DNA of 64,000 nt from Polaromonas sp. (GTDB lineage: Bacteria; Pseudomonadota; Gammaproteobacteria; Burkholderiales; Burkholderiaceae_C), in contig NZ_JAQSDA010000016.1 in the NCBI RefSeq assembly GCF_029945685.1, positions 62,001 through 126,000 on the forward strand. The letters run 5' to 3'. The translations under genes were made by a program, and so were the position numbers. A model generated the notes under the pieces. That model made no database searches. It was given only the letters and a program-made list of their open reading frames with translations, and was not told the origin of the DNA. This document shows, piece after piece, positions 33,231 through 41,327 of this stretch (within the stretch, counting starts at the first letter, position 1; the number at the start of each line of letters is the position of its first letter).

Positions 33231-34421
33231 TAGCAATTCAATGGCAATCGCAGTGCCTTCACCGCCGCCTATACACAGCGTGGCAACACCTTTTTTCAGG
33301 CCGCGGGCCTTGAGCGCGTACATCAGCGTGACGATGATGCGCGCGCCGCTGCAACCGATCGGGTGGCCCAGTGCGCAGGCGCCGCCGTTGACGTTGACGA
33401 TGTCGTGGCTGATGCCCAGCTCTTTCATGGCGGCCATGGGCACCACGGCAAAAGCCTCGTTGATTTCCCACAGGTCCACGTCTTTGACGCTCCAGCCGAT
33501 TTTCTTGAGCAGCTTGTTCACGGCGCCGACCGGCGCGGTGGTGAACCACTCGGGCGCCTGGGCAAAGGTGGCGTGACCGACGATGCGGGCCAGCGGCTTG
33601 GCACCCAGCTCCCTGGCCGTCGACTCGCGGGTGAGCACCAGGGCGGCAGCGCCGTCGTTGATCGACGAGCTGGAGGCGGCGGTGATGGTGCCGTCTTTCT
33701 TGAAGGCGGGGCGCAGCGTGGGAATCTTGTCGAGCTTGACCTTGCCCGGACCCTCGTCGATGGAAATCACCGTGTCGCCGCTGCGGCCCTTGACGGTGAC
33801 GGGGGTGATTTCGTCCTTGAATGCGCCGGACTCGGTGGCTGCCTTGGCGCGGTTCACGCTGGTGGTGGTAAACGCGTCCTGCGCTTCACGCGTGAACTGG
33901 TACTTCTCGGCGCACTGCTCGCCGAAGGTGCCCATGGCGCGGCCGGGTTCGTAGGCGTCTTCCAGGCCGTCGAGCATCATGTGGTCGTAAATGCGGTCAT
34001 GGCCGATGCGGATGCCGCCGCGGCCCTTGAGCAGCAGGTGCGGTGCGTTGGTCATGCTTTCCATGCCGCCGGACACCATCACGTCGCGGCTGCCGACCAG
34101 CAACTGGTCGTGCGCGAGCATCGTGGCTTCCATACCGGAGCCGCACATCTTGGACAAGGTGACCGCACCCGCGCTGGCAGGCAGGCCGCCCTTGAAACCA
34201 GCCTGGCGCGCCGGTGCCTGGCCCTGGCCGGCCATCAGGCAGTTGCCGAACAGCACTTCGTCGACTTTTTCGGGTGCAATGCCCGAGCGCTCGATGGCGG
34301 CCTTGATGGCGGCGCCGCCGAGGTCGTGCGCGGCAAGGCTGGAAAAGTCGCCCTGGAAGCCGCCCATGGGGGTGCGGGCAGCGCCGAGGATGACGACGGA
34401 ATCAGTGATGGGATTGGACAT
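33228..34421 (-). CDS. Acetyl-CoA C-acetyltransferase (thiolase)
   Basis: This biosynthetic/degradative thiolase II has 397 aa. The nucleophilic Cys is in VTLSKMCGSGMEA, the NEAFAV motif is in WEINEAFAVVP, the GHP motif is in GGACALGHPIGCSGAR, and the C-terminal general-base Cys is in TLCIGGGEG. It cleaves or forms acetoacetyl-CoA, the end product of leucine breakdown after HMG-CoA lyase and CoA transfer, and so fits the liu neighbourhood. Confidence 0.93.
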   Translation of the reverse strand: MSNPITDSVVILGAARTPMGGFQGDFSSLAAHDLGGAAIKAAIERSGIAPEKVDEVLFGNCLMAGQGQAPARQAGFKGGLPASAGAVTLSKMCGSGMEATMLAHDQLLVGSRDVMVSGGMESMTNAPHLLLKGRGGIRIGHDRIYDHMMLDGLEDAYEPGRAMGTFGEQCAEKYQFTREAQDAFTTTSVNRAKAATESGAFKDEITPVTVKGRSGDTVISIDEGPGKVKLDKIPTLRPAFKKDGTITAASSSSINDGAAALVLTRESTARELGAKPLARIVGHATFAQAPEWFTTAPVGAVNKLLKKIGWSVKDVDLWEINEAFAVVPMAAMKELGISHDIVNVNGGACALGHPIGCSGARIIVTLMYALKARGLKKGVATLCIGGGEGTAIAIELL

Positions 34422-34501
34422 GGTGGTTTTCTCCTGAGTTGAACAAGTTAAACAAATTAGGCAAGCTGGATGACTGCGCCACGCTCTTCACATGGCCATG
34501 C

Positions 34502-36313
34502 TCAGGCTTTCTGCGCCGCGTGCCGGCGCAGAAAACGCCGCTCGCGCTCGTAGGGAAACACATCGTGCACATGGCCGGCGGCAATGCGCTCCTTGTGGCC
34601 TTGCCAGAAGGCGGCGTCGAGCAGGTCGGCGTGGTGCTTCATGAAGACCTCGCGCACGGCGGCGTTGCCGAGCAGGAAGGGCTCGAAGGTCTCGGGAAAC
34701 ACGTCCCGGGGACCAACCGAGTACCAGACCTCGCCACTCATCTCTTCTTCCTCGTTGCGCGGCGTGGGCACCTTGCGGAAGTTGCAGTCGGTGAGGTATT
34801 CGATCTCGTCGTAGTCGTAGAACACGACCTTGCCGTGGCGCGTGATGCCGAAGTTCTTGAACAGCATGTCGCCCGGGAAGATGTTGGCGGCCACCATGTC
34901 CTTGATGGCGTTGCCGTATTCGATGATGGCGCGCTCGATCTGGGCCTTGGCCGCCGGCTCGTCCACACCGGTGTCGAAGGCTTCCTGGAGGTAGATGTTG
35001 AGCGGGATCATGCGGCGCTCGATGTACACATGCTTGATGATGACCTCGATGTTGCCGTCGGCGTCGCGGTCGCTGACCTCGAGCTGGCTGGGCGCAAATT
35101 TCTCAAGCTCGGCTATCAGTGCGTCGTCGAAACGTTCGCGCGGGAAGGCCACCTCGCTGTACTCCTGCGTGTCGGCCATGCGGCCGACGCGGTCGTGCTG
35201 CTTGACCAGCAGGTACTTGGCCTTGATCTGTTCGCGCGTGGTGTCCTTCTGCGGCGGGTAGTAGTCCTTGATCACCTTGAACACATAGGGGAAGGAAGGC
35301 AGGTCGAACACCAGCATGACCATGCCCTTGATGCCGGGGGCGCTGCGGAACTTGTCGGTCGAGTGGCGCAGGTGATAGAGGAAGTCGCGGTAGAACAGCG
35401 TCTTGCCCTGCTTGGCCAGGCCCAGCGCGTTGTAGATTTCGGCGCGCGGCATGCGCGGCATCATGCTGCGCAGGAACTGCACATAGGCCGAAGGAATGCC
35501 CATGTCCACCATGAAATAGGCCCGGGCAAAACTGAACAGGATCAGCAGGTCGTCCTCGCTGATCAGCACGGAATCAATCGCCAGCTTGCCCGACCTGGCG
35601 TGCAGCAGCGGCAGCGCAAAGGGCAACTCGTTGAAACCGTTGATCAGCTTGCCGACGATATAGGCGCCCTTGTTGCGAAAGAACAGGCCGGAGAGCACCT
35701 GGATCTGGAAGTTGGCGCGCAGTTTGACGTCGCCCAGGCGGGCGCCCAGTTCCCCGACCACGTAGCCGGCGTCGCGCGCCAGGTCTTCAAACTCGATGTG
35801 CAGCTCGAAATCATTGACCAGCCGCACCAGGTGGTCGTGCAGGGTGTCGCGCTGGGGGTAGTAGGCCCGGTAAGTGGGCTGCGCGGCGGGCTCGTCGTTT
35901 TCGATGTATTCGGTGCTGATCGCCGGCCGGACAAAAATGAAGTTGTTCTGGAAATAGCTGCGGTGCAGGATCTTGGTGGTGACCGAGTTGAAAAAGGTCT
36001 CGGCCAGTTCCGGCTGGTGGTGATCGACCAGCAGCCCGATGTAATGCAGCTTGACCTGGTGCCAGACGTCCATGGACTGCTCGCCCGCCTTGAACTCGCG
36101 CTCCAGCCGGTTGGAGGCCTCGCGCACCCGCAGGTCGTAGAACTCGATACGTTCGCGCTGCGCCCGCTGCTGGCCATGCCAGTCGGCGGTTTCAAAGCGG
36201 TGTTTGGCGCGCGCCGACTCGGTGCGGAACAGCTGGTAATGGCGGTTGAAGCCGTCCATCATCGCCTTGGCGATGTCGTAGGCAAGCGGCGAGTCGAGGC
36301 GCTGGGGAAACAT
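34502..36313 (-). CDS. aceK: Isocitrate dehydrogenase kinase/phosphatase
   Basis: AceK (603 aa) phosphorylates isocitrate dehydrogenase to divert isocitrate into the glyoxylate shunt, and reverses this. Seen: the long N-terminal regulatory domain, the ATP-binding region with [31 protein letters not shown] with the kinase Lys, and the catalytic [20 protein letters not shown] with Asp residues. Length matches the family. The aceBA genes are not adjacent; here the gene follows carbonic anhydrase in the liu region, which makes sense because leucine gives acetyl-CoA. Confidence 0.96.
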   Translation of the reverse strand: MFPQRLDSPLAYDIAKAMMDGFNRHYQLFRTESARAKHRFETADWHGQQRAQRERIEFYDLRVREASNRLEREFKAGEQSMDVWHQVKLHYIGLLVDHHQPELAETFFNSVTTKILHRSYFQNNFIFVRPAISTEYIENDEPAAQPTYRAYYPQRDTLHDHLVRLVNDFELHIEFEDLARDAGYVVGELGARLGDVKLRANFQIQVLSGLFFRNKGAYIVGKLINGFNELPFALPLLHARSGKLAIDSVLISEDDLLILFSFARAYFMVDMGIPSAYVQFLRSMMPRMPRAEIYNALGLAKQGKTLFYRDFLYHLRHSTDKFRSAPGIKGMVMLVFDLPSFPYVFKVIKDYYPPQKDTTREQIKAKYLLVKQHDRVGRMADTQEYSEVAFPRERFDDALIAELEKFAPSQLEVSDRDADGNIEVIIKHVYIERRMIPLNIYLQEAFDTGVDEPAAKAQIERAIIEYGNAIKDMVAANIFPGDMLFKNFGITRHGKVVFYDYDEIEYLTDCNFRKVPTPRNEEEEMSGEVWYSVGPRDVFPETFEPFLLGNAAVREVFMKHHADLLDAAFWQGHKERIAAGHVHDVFPYERERRFLRRHAAQKA

Positions 36314-36318
36314 GGCCG

Positions 36319-36981
36319 TCAGGCAGGGCGCCGGGAATCCCAGACACGATCGACCGCCAGGCGGTACAGCGCATCAAGATCGGCGGGGTCGGAAATGGTC
36401 ATCTTCAGGTCCTGCAGCAGGCCGTCGTGCACGCCGAAGGCCCAGCCGTGAATGCTGACCTTCTGGCCCATGGCCCAGGCATCGACCATGACGGTGCTGA
36501 CGCAGACGTTGACCACCTGCTCGATCACATTGAGGTCGCACAACGCGTCGGCGCGCACGGCCTCGGGCAGGCTGTCGAGCAGCTGGCGATGGCGATGGCG
36601 CACGTCCTGGATGTGGCGTATCCAGTTGTCGGCCAGGCCGATACGCGCGCCGTCCAGCGCCGCCTGCACGCCGCCGCAGCCGTAGTGGCCGACCACCATG
36701 ATGTGCTCGACCTTGAGCATGTCCACCGCGAACTGGATGGCTGACAGCGCGTTGAGGTCGGAGTGCACCACGATGTTGGCGACGTTGCGGTGCACAAACA
36801 CCTCGCCCGGCTCCAGGCCGGTGATCTGGTTGGCCGGCACGCGGCTGTCGGAGCAGCCGATCCACATGTACTTGGGCTTTTGCTGCTTGACCAGCTTGGT
36901 GAAGAAGCCGGGGCGATCCCGCTCGACCTGCTCGGCCCAGGCGCGGTTGTGGGAAAAAAGGTCTTGGATGGAGGAAGTCAT
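36319..36981 (-). CDS. can: Beta-class carbonic anhydrase
   Basis: This 220-residue zinc enzyme interconverts CO2 and bicarbonate. Zinc ligands are in IGCSDSRVP (Cys, with the Asp-Arg dyad) and VVGHYGCGG (His and Cys). The ATG at 36981 was chosen because it gives the usual N-terminus [16 protein letters not shown]. It lies 5 bp upstream of aceK. Bicarbonate supply for biotin carboxylases such as methylcrotonyl-CoA carboxylase is a plausible reason for its place here. Confidence 0.94.
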   Translation of the reverse strand: MTSSIQDLFSHNRAWAEQVERDRPGFFTKLVKQQKPKYMWIGCSDSRVPANQITGLEPGEVFVHRNVANIVVHSDLNALSAIQFAVDMLKVEHIMVVGHYGCGGVQAALDGARIGLADNWIRHIQDVRHRHRQLLDSLPEAVRADALCDLNVIEQVVNVCVSTVMVDAWAMGQKVSIHGWAFGVHDGLLQDLKMTISDPADLDALYRLAVDRVWDSRRPA

Positions 36982-37027
36982 GCGGGTATTTTCACCTGCT
37001 GGGTCGGACACGGCCTGCACGGACGAC

Positions 37028-38209
37028 TCACATGGTTTCAGCAAACAGCTCGCGCCCGATCAGCATGCGGCGGATCTCGCTGGTGCCGGCGCCGATTTCA
37101 TACAGCTTGGCGTCGCGCCAGAGCCGGCCCAGCGGGTAGTCGTTGATGTAGCCGTTGCCGCCGAAAATCTGCACGCCCTCGCCGGCCATCCAGGTGGCTT
37201 TTTCGGCGCACCAGAGAATGACCGACGCGCAGTCCTTGCGCACCTGGCGCACATGCTCGGTACCCAGCAGGTCGAGGTTTTTGGCGACGGTGTAGGCAAA
37301 GGAGCGACCGGCCTGCAGCACGGTGTACATGTCGGCGACCTTGCCCTGGATCAGCTGGAACTCGCCGATGCTGGTGCCGAACTGCTTGCGGTCATGGATA
37401 TAGGGAATCACGCTGTCCATGACGGACTGCATGATGCCCAGCGGCCCGCCGGTGAGCACCGCGCGCTCGTAGTCCAGTCCGCTCATGAGCACCTTGGCGC
37501 CGCTGTTGAGACCGCCCAGGATGTTCTGCGCCGGCACCTCGACGTTGTTGAACACCAGCTCGCCGGTGTGGCTGCCGCGCATGCCCAGCTTGTCAAGTTT
37601 TTGCGCAACCGAAAAGCCCTTCATGTCTTTTTCAATCAGGAAGGCGGTGACGCCACGCGCGCCGAGCTCAGGTTCGGTCTTGGCGTAGACCACCAGCGTG
37701 TCGGCGTCGGGGCCGTTGGTGATCCACATCTTGCTGCCGTTGAGCAGGTAGTAGCCGCCCTTGTCCTCGGCTTTCAGTTTCATGCTGATCACGTCGCTGC
37801 CGGCGCCGGGCTCGCTCATCGCCAGCGCGCCGACATGTTCGCCGCTGATCAGTTTGGGCAGGTATTTTTTGCGCTGATCCTCGGTGCCGTTGCGCTTGAT
37901 CTGGTTCACACACAGATTGCTGTGGGCGCCGTAGGACAGGCCGACGGAAGCGCTGGCCCGGCTGATTTCTTCCATCGCGATCATGTGCGCCAGATAACCC
38001 ATGTTGGCGCCGCCGTACTCCTCGCTGACGGTGATGCCGAGCACGCCGAGGCTGCCCATTTTCTGCCACAGGTCCATCGGGAACTGGTCGTTGGCGTCGA
38101 TGGCGGCGGCGCGCGGCGCAATCTCGGCCTGGGCGAATTCGCGCACGGCGTCGCGCAGTGCGTCAATATCTTCGCCAAGCTGGAAGTTGAGTCCGGGCAG
38201 GTTGTTCAT
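37028..38209 (-). CDS. liuA: Isovaleryl-CoA dehydrogenase
   Basis: This 393-residue FAD enzyme catalyses isovaleryl-CoA to 3-methylcrotonyl-CoA in leucine catabolism. Diagnostic segments: [33 protein letters not shown] with the helix-G glutamate used as catalytic base by IVD, and the C-terminal [12 protein letters not shown] in which the usual YEGTS glutamate is replaced by alanine. AAGGAGAT precedes the ATG. It is expected to be controlled by the LiuR protein encoded two genes upstream. Confidence 0.95.
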   Translation of the reverse strand: MNNLPGLNFQLGEDIDALRDAVREFAQAEIAPRAAAIDANDQFPMDLWQKMGSLGVLGITVSEEYGGANMGYLAHMIAMEEISRASASVGLSYGAHSNLCVNQIKRNGTEDQRKKYLPKLISGEHVGALAMSEPGAGSDVISMKLKAEDKGGYYLLNGSKMWITNGPDADTLVVYAKTEPELGARGVTAFLIEKDMKGFSVAQKLDKLGMRGSHTGELVFNNVEVPAQNILGGLNSGAKVLMSGLDYERAVLTGGPLGIMQSVMDSVIPYIHDRKQFGTSIGEFQLIQGKVADMYTVLQAGRSFAYTVAKNLDLLGTEHVRQVRKDCASVILWCAEKATWMAGEGVQIFGGNGYINDYPLGRLWRDAKLYEIGAGTSEIRRMLIGRELFAETM

Positions 38210-38241
38210 GGGATCTCCTTGGATTGATTTTGTCGTGGGAT

Positions 38242-38703
38242 TCAGTTTTTCACGTCGTCACGGCCGGTGATGGTCATCAGCGTGGCGCCCATGGTGGCAA
38301 TGAGTTTTTCGCGGCCGTCGTCGATGGCATAGGCCCGCCCCTCGGTCACGGTGACGGTGCGCCCGGGCTTGATGACCTGGCCCACCATGCGAAAACGCTG
38401 GCCTTTAGCGGGGGCCAGCAGGTTGATCTTGTATTCGATGGTCAGCACGCCAGCGTCCAGCGGCATGAGCGTGAAGCCGGCGTAACCGCAAGCCGAGTCG
38501 AGCGCCGTGGCCACCATGCCGGCATGCAGAAAACCGTGCTGCTGGCTCAGGCCGGCCGCCCAGTCGAGCTCGATGACGACCCGGCCGGGCGTGATACCGG
38601 CCAGCGAGGCGCCCAGGGTGGCCATGGCCCCCTGGCGTGCAAAACTGTCCTGCACGCGGGCCGCATAGCCTGGGTCTTTGGGCTCGAAATGGGGCAATTC
38701 CAT
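38242..38703 (-). CDS. PaaI-family hotdog thioesterase
   Basis: This 153-residue hotdog-fold protein carries the PaaI-type active-site region [22 protein letters not shown] and the long central helix. It probably hydrolyses acyl-CoA to relieve CoA sequestration. It is the first gene after the perfect LiuR-type palindrome at 38716-38739, which ends only 12 bp before its ATG, so it heads a LiuR-controlled transcript that includes liuA. Confidence 0.87.
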   Translation of the reverse strand: MELPHFEPKDPGYAARVQDSFARQGAMATLGASLAGITPGRVVIELDWAAGLSQQHGFLHAGMVATALDSACGYAGFTLMPLDAGVLTIEYKINLLAPAKGQRFRMVGQVIKPGRTVTVTEGRAYAIDDGREKLIATMGATLMTITGRDDVKN

Positions 38704-38715
38704 GGCCGGTTCCTG

Positions 38716-38739
38716 ATTGACGTTTACGTAAACGTCAAT
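38716..38739. promoter_or_regulatory. LiuR-type operator 1 (perfect 24-bp palindrome)
   Basis: The half-site ATTGACGTTTAC is followed by its exact reverse complement GTAAACGTCAAT. It overlaps a possible minus-strand -10 (CATAAT, 38743-38738) and ends 12 bp before the thioesterase start, which suits repression of thioesterase-liuA. The sequence matches the known proteobacterial LiuR motif of MerR type. Confidence 0.88.
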
Positions 38740-38745
38740 TATGGC

Positions 38746-39150
38746 CTATTTTGCGGTTTTGGCCGTCTTGCCCAGCAGCGCGCGGGCTTCCTTCTCATGG
38801 AGCCGGACCTCTTCGAGATTGGCCTGCAGGTCGGCCATCTGCTCCTCCAGCTGCTTGCGGTGCTGGGCCAGCACGGCCAGGAATTTCTTCAACTGCGGCC
38901 CGGTGTCGCGCGGGCTGTCATAGGTGTCGATGATTTCCTTGGCCTCGGACAGGCTCAACCCCAGGCGCTTGGCGCGCAGGGTGAGCTTGAGCCGGGTGCG
39001 GTCGCGGGCGCTGTACACACGGTTGCGCCCGCCGGGCCCCTCGCGTTGCGGCTGCAACAGGCCCATGTCTTCGTAAAAACGGATGGCGCGTGTGGTCAGG
39101 TCGAACTCTTTGGCCAGATCGCTGATGGAGTGCGTGGTCGTGGTTGCCAT
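38746..39150 (-). CDS. liuR: MerR-family regulator LiuR
   Basis: This 134-residue regulator of leucine/isovalerate utilisation has an N-terminal MerR HTH (SISDLAKEFDLTTRAIRFYE, then LLQPQREGPGGRNRVYSARD), a dimerising coiled-coil C-terminus (LAVLAQHRKQLEEQMADLQ), and no metal-binding Cys, as in LiuR. It sits between two LiuR-type operators, divergent from the MBL-fold gene and immediately upstream of the thioesterase-liuA genes. Confidence 0.92.
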   Translation of the reverse strand: MATTTTHSISDLAKEFDLTTRAIRFYEDMGLLQPQREGPGGRNRVYSARDRTRLKLTLRAKRLGLSLSEAKEIIDTYDSPRDTGPQLKKFLAVLAQHRKQLEEQMADLQANLEEVRLHEKEARALLGKTAKTAK

Positions 39151-39218
39151 GTGGTGAAACCCTGGGGACAGGTTGCTGGTGAAGCCGCTCGCTAATTCGG
39201 GTGTAATGCAGAGATCAA

Positions 39219-39242
39219 GCTTACGTTAACGTAAACGTCAAT
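39219..39242. promoter_or_regulatory. LiuR-type operator 2 (liuR/MBL divergent region)
   Basis: GCTTACGTTAAC followed by GTAAACGTCAAT matches operator 1 at 20 of 24 positions, with an identical right half. It lies 22 bp before the metallo-beta-lactamase-fold gene and 69 bp before liuR, so it can control both. Confidence 0.85.
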
Positions 39243-39263
39243 TCAACCCGGCGATCTTACAAG

Positions 39264-40334
39264 ATGAATCCACAGGAAGCCCAGCTGCACTACCCTTTCG
39301 GCGATGCCCTGCCGCCGTCCGGCGGCGCCCTGGAGGTCGCCCCGGGCGTCAGGTGGCTGCGCATGCGCCTGCCCTTTGCGCTGGACCATATCAACCTGTG
39401 GCTGCTGCGTGACGAGTTGCCCGGCCCCACAGGCGCCACCGTGCCCGGCTGGACCGTGGTCGACTGCTGCGTCAGTCGCGACGAGGCCAAGGCGCAGTGG
39501 GAACAGATTTTTGCCGCTGAGCTGGAAGGTTTGCCGATTCTGCGCGTCATCGTGACGCACATGCACCCGGACCACATCGGGCTGGCGCACTGGTTGTGCC
39601 GGCGCTGGAACGCGCCGCTGTGGATCAGCGCCACCGATTACCACACCGCCCGCATCGCCACCCAGAGCAGCACTGGTTTCGGCGGTGAAAGTGCCGCCGG
39701 CTTTTTTGCCTCGCATGGGCTGACCGATCCCGATTCCCTGGCCATGATCCGGGCACGCGCCAACTACTACCCCGGGTTGGTTCCCGAAGTGCCCGCCCAC
39801 TTCCACCGCATGCTTGACGGCCAGGTGATCACCATCGGCGGGCGCCGCTGGACCTGCATCAGCGGTTATGGCCATGCACCCGAACACATCGCGCTGCACT
39901 GCGCTGAGACCCACACGCTGATCAGCGGGGACATGGTGTTGCCGCGCATTTCAACCAATGTCAGCGTGTACGACACCGAGCCTGAATCCAACCCGCTGAC
40001 CCTGTTTTTGCAGTCCATCGACAAATTCGCGCCCCTGCACGCCGATACGCTGACCCTGCCCTCGCACGGCAAGCCCTTCCGGGGCCTGCACACCAGGATT
40101 GCACAGCTGCATGAACATCACCGGGACCGTCTGGCCGAGGTCATACACGCCTGCCAGGCCAGCCCCTGCAGCGGCGCAGATATCCTGCCGGTGATGTTCA
40201 AGCGCGCCCTGGATCTGCACCAGACCACCTTCGCCATGGGGGAGGCGGTGGCGCATCTGCACACCTTGTGGTTTGAAGGCCGGCTGCAGCGCCGGCTGGG
40301 TGACGACGGTATTTACCGGTTTGCGCCAGCCTGA
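39264..40334 (+). CDS. Metallo-beta-lactamase-fold hydrolase
   Basis: This 356-residue metal-dependent hydrolase has the binuclear metal motif VTHMHPDHIGLAH (HxHxDH), a second His in ISGYGHAPEHIALH and an Asp in LISGDMVLPRIS. A C-terminal helical extension (residues about 270-350) is typical of one proteobacterial thioesterase-like subgroup found in acyl-CoA catabolic loci. The LiuR operator lies directly in its promoter region, so it is probably a liu regulon member acting on an acyl-CoA or lactone. Confidence 0.87.
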   Translation: MNPQEAQLHYPFGDALPPSGGALEVAPGVRWLRMRLPFALDHINLWLLRDELPGPTGATVPGWTVVDCCVSRDEAKAQWEQIFAAELEGLPILRVIVTHMHPDHIGLAHWLCRRWNAPLWISATDYHTARIATQSSTGFGGESAAGFFASHGLTDPDSLAMIRARANYYPGLVPEVPAHFHRMLDGQVITIGGRRWTCISGYGHAPEHIALHCAETHTLISGDMVLPRISTNVSVYDTEPESNPLTLFLQSIDKFAPLHADTLTLPSHGKPFRGLHTRIAQLHEHHRDRLAEVIHACQASPCSGADILPVMFKRALDLHQTTFAMGEAVAHLHTLWFEGRLQRRLGDDGIYRFAPA

Positions 40335-40437
40335 AACGATGCGTCCGGGGGAGTGTCGGGATCTGCGAACGCCGGCTGCCCATCAAATCGGTCGCCAGGC
40401 CGCAGCCAGACTATCGTCTCAGCGTCTCAGCGCCGCA

Positions 40438-41091
40438 TCAACGCCATTTGCTGTTGGCCCCGACAAGGGCGGTAACGTAACCCTGCAACCAGTCAAAGTT
40501 GATTGGTTTTCCATGAAAATGCGCATCCAGGGGAAGGCCGCCCCTGGCCTTGATGGCTTCCTGGGACAAACCGCTGATCACCAGGATCTGCATGGCAGCC
40601 AGCTGCTGGTTGCGCTTGATGCTGCGCAGCATCTCGATGCCATCGATGCCGGGCATGTTCAGGTCGGTGATCAGCAAGTCCGGACGCATGCTGGCAATGT
40701 CCATCAACGCCTCCATCGCCGACGGCATGAAGGTGCAATCCATCGCCAGGTCCCATTCGTCGAAATGGGCGAGGTACAACTCGCGGGTCAGCTCTTCATC
40801 TTCCACCACCAGAACACTCAGGCGGTGCCGGGTATCCGGGGCGGCCCTGGCGAGTTGCGGGTTGTGTCTTTTCAGGTAGTTGTCGAGCGCCCGCAGGGAC
40901 AGCCGGCGGTGGCCGCCCAGCGTTTTCCAGGCCGGGATCTCCCCCCTTTCAACCAGCGACTGCACCGTGGCCACCGACAAGCCCAGCAACTTGGCGGCAT
41001 AGGTGGTGCCGCAGTAGTCGTCACCGGAGAACTCTTTCGCCGGAATGGCGTTTTCCAAGGATGAAGGGTCAAGCGTCACGTGAAAGTCCAA
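40438..41091 (-). CDS. Excisionase-type HTH fused to a receiver domain
   Basis: This 217-residue protein has an uncommon order: an N-terminal MerR/excisionase-like HTH (residues about 27-75: YAAKLLGLSVATVQSLVERG, with WKTLGGHRRL as wing) followed by a C-terminal receiver domain (residues about 91-215). The acidic pocket is Glu97/Asp98 (VVEDEE), the phospho-acceptor is Asp143 (LLITDLNMPG), and the conserved Lys is in HGKPIN. Ordinary response regulators have the receiver first. It lies downstream of cheA on the same strand after a 236-bp gap. CheA or an orphan kinase could be its donor; its DNA target is unknown. Confidence 0.85.
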   Translation of the reverse strand: MDFHVTLDPSSLENAIPAKEFSGDDYCGTTYAAKLLGLSVATVQSLVERGEIPAWKTLGGHRRLSLRALDNYLKRHNPQLARAAPDTRHRLSVLVVEDEELTRELYLAHFDEWDLAMDCTFMPSAMEALMDIASMRPDLLITDLNMPGIDGIEMLRSIKRNQQLAAMQILVISGLSQEAIKARGGLPLDAHFHGKPINFDWLQGYVTALVGANSKWR

Positions 41092-41327
41092 AAAGGTTGG
41101 AATCCGGCGAATTGCGCATTTTGATGGATGGGTTCATGAATTTCACTGTTCCAGCAAATTTGATACTTGCCGGCTGAAGTCACCCGTCATGGTACCGTGG
41201 TTTATCGACCAACCCGCAATGGCCAACTGCCGGTCGTGCGCTCTGACGTCCAGGCAGGCGGCGGGACGGGTGGAGCCGTTTCCGTCCAGGCCGGACGTCC
41301 GCCTGCGGACCGGGCACCAGGGTTGGA

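Noticed and set aside
34439..36451. 670-codon plus-strand frame opposite aceK
   Set aside because: It is antisense to a textbook AceK, low-complexity Val/His/Asp-rich, with no domain and no ribosome site.
41092..41327. Inverted segments CGTCCAGGC / GCCGGACG in the cheA downstream gap as a terminator
   Set aside because: The pairing is imperfect and there is no T-run, so I did not list it.
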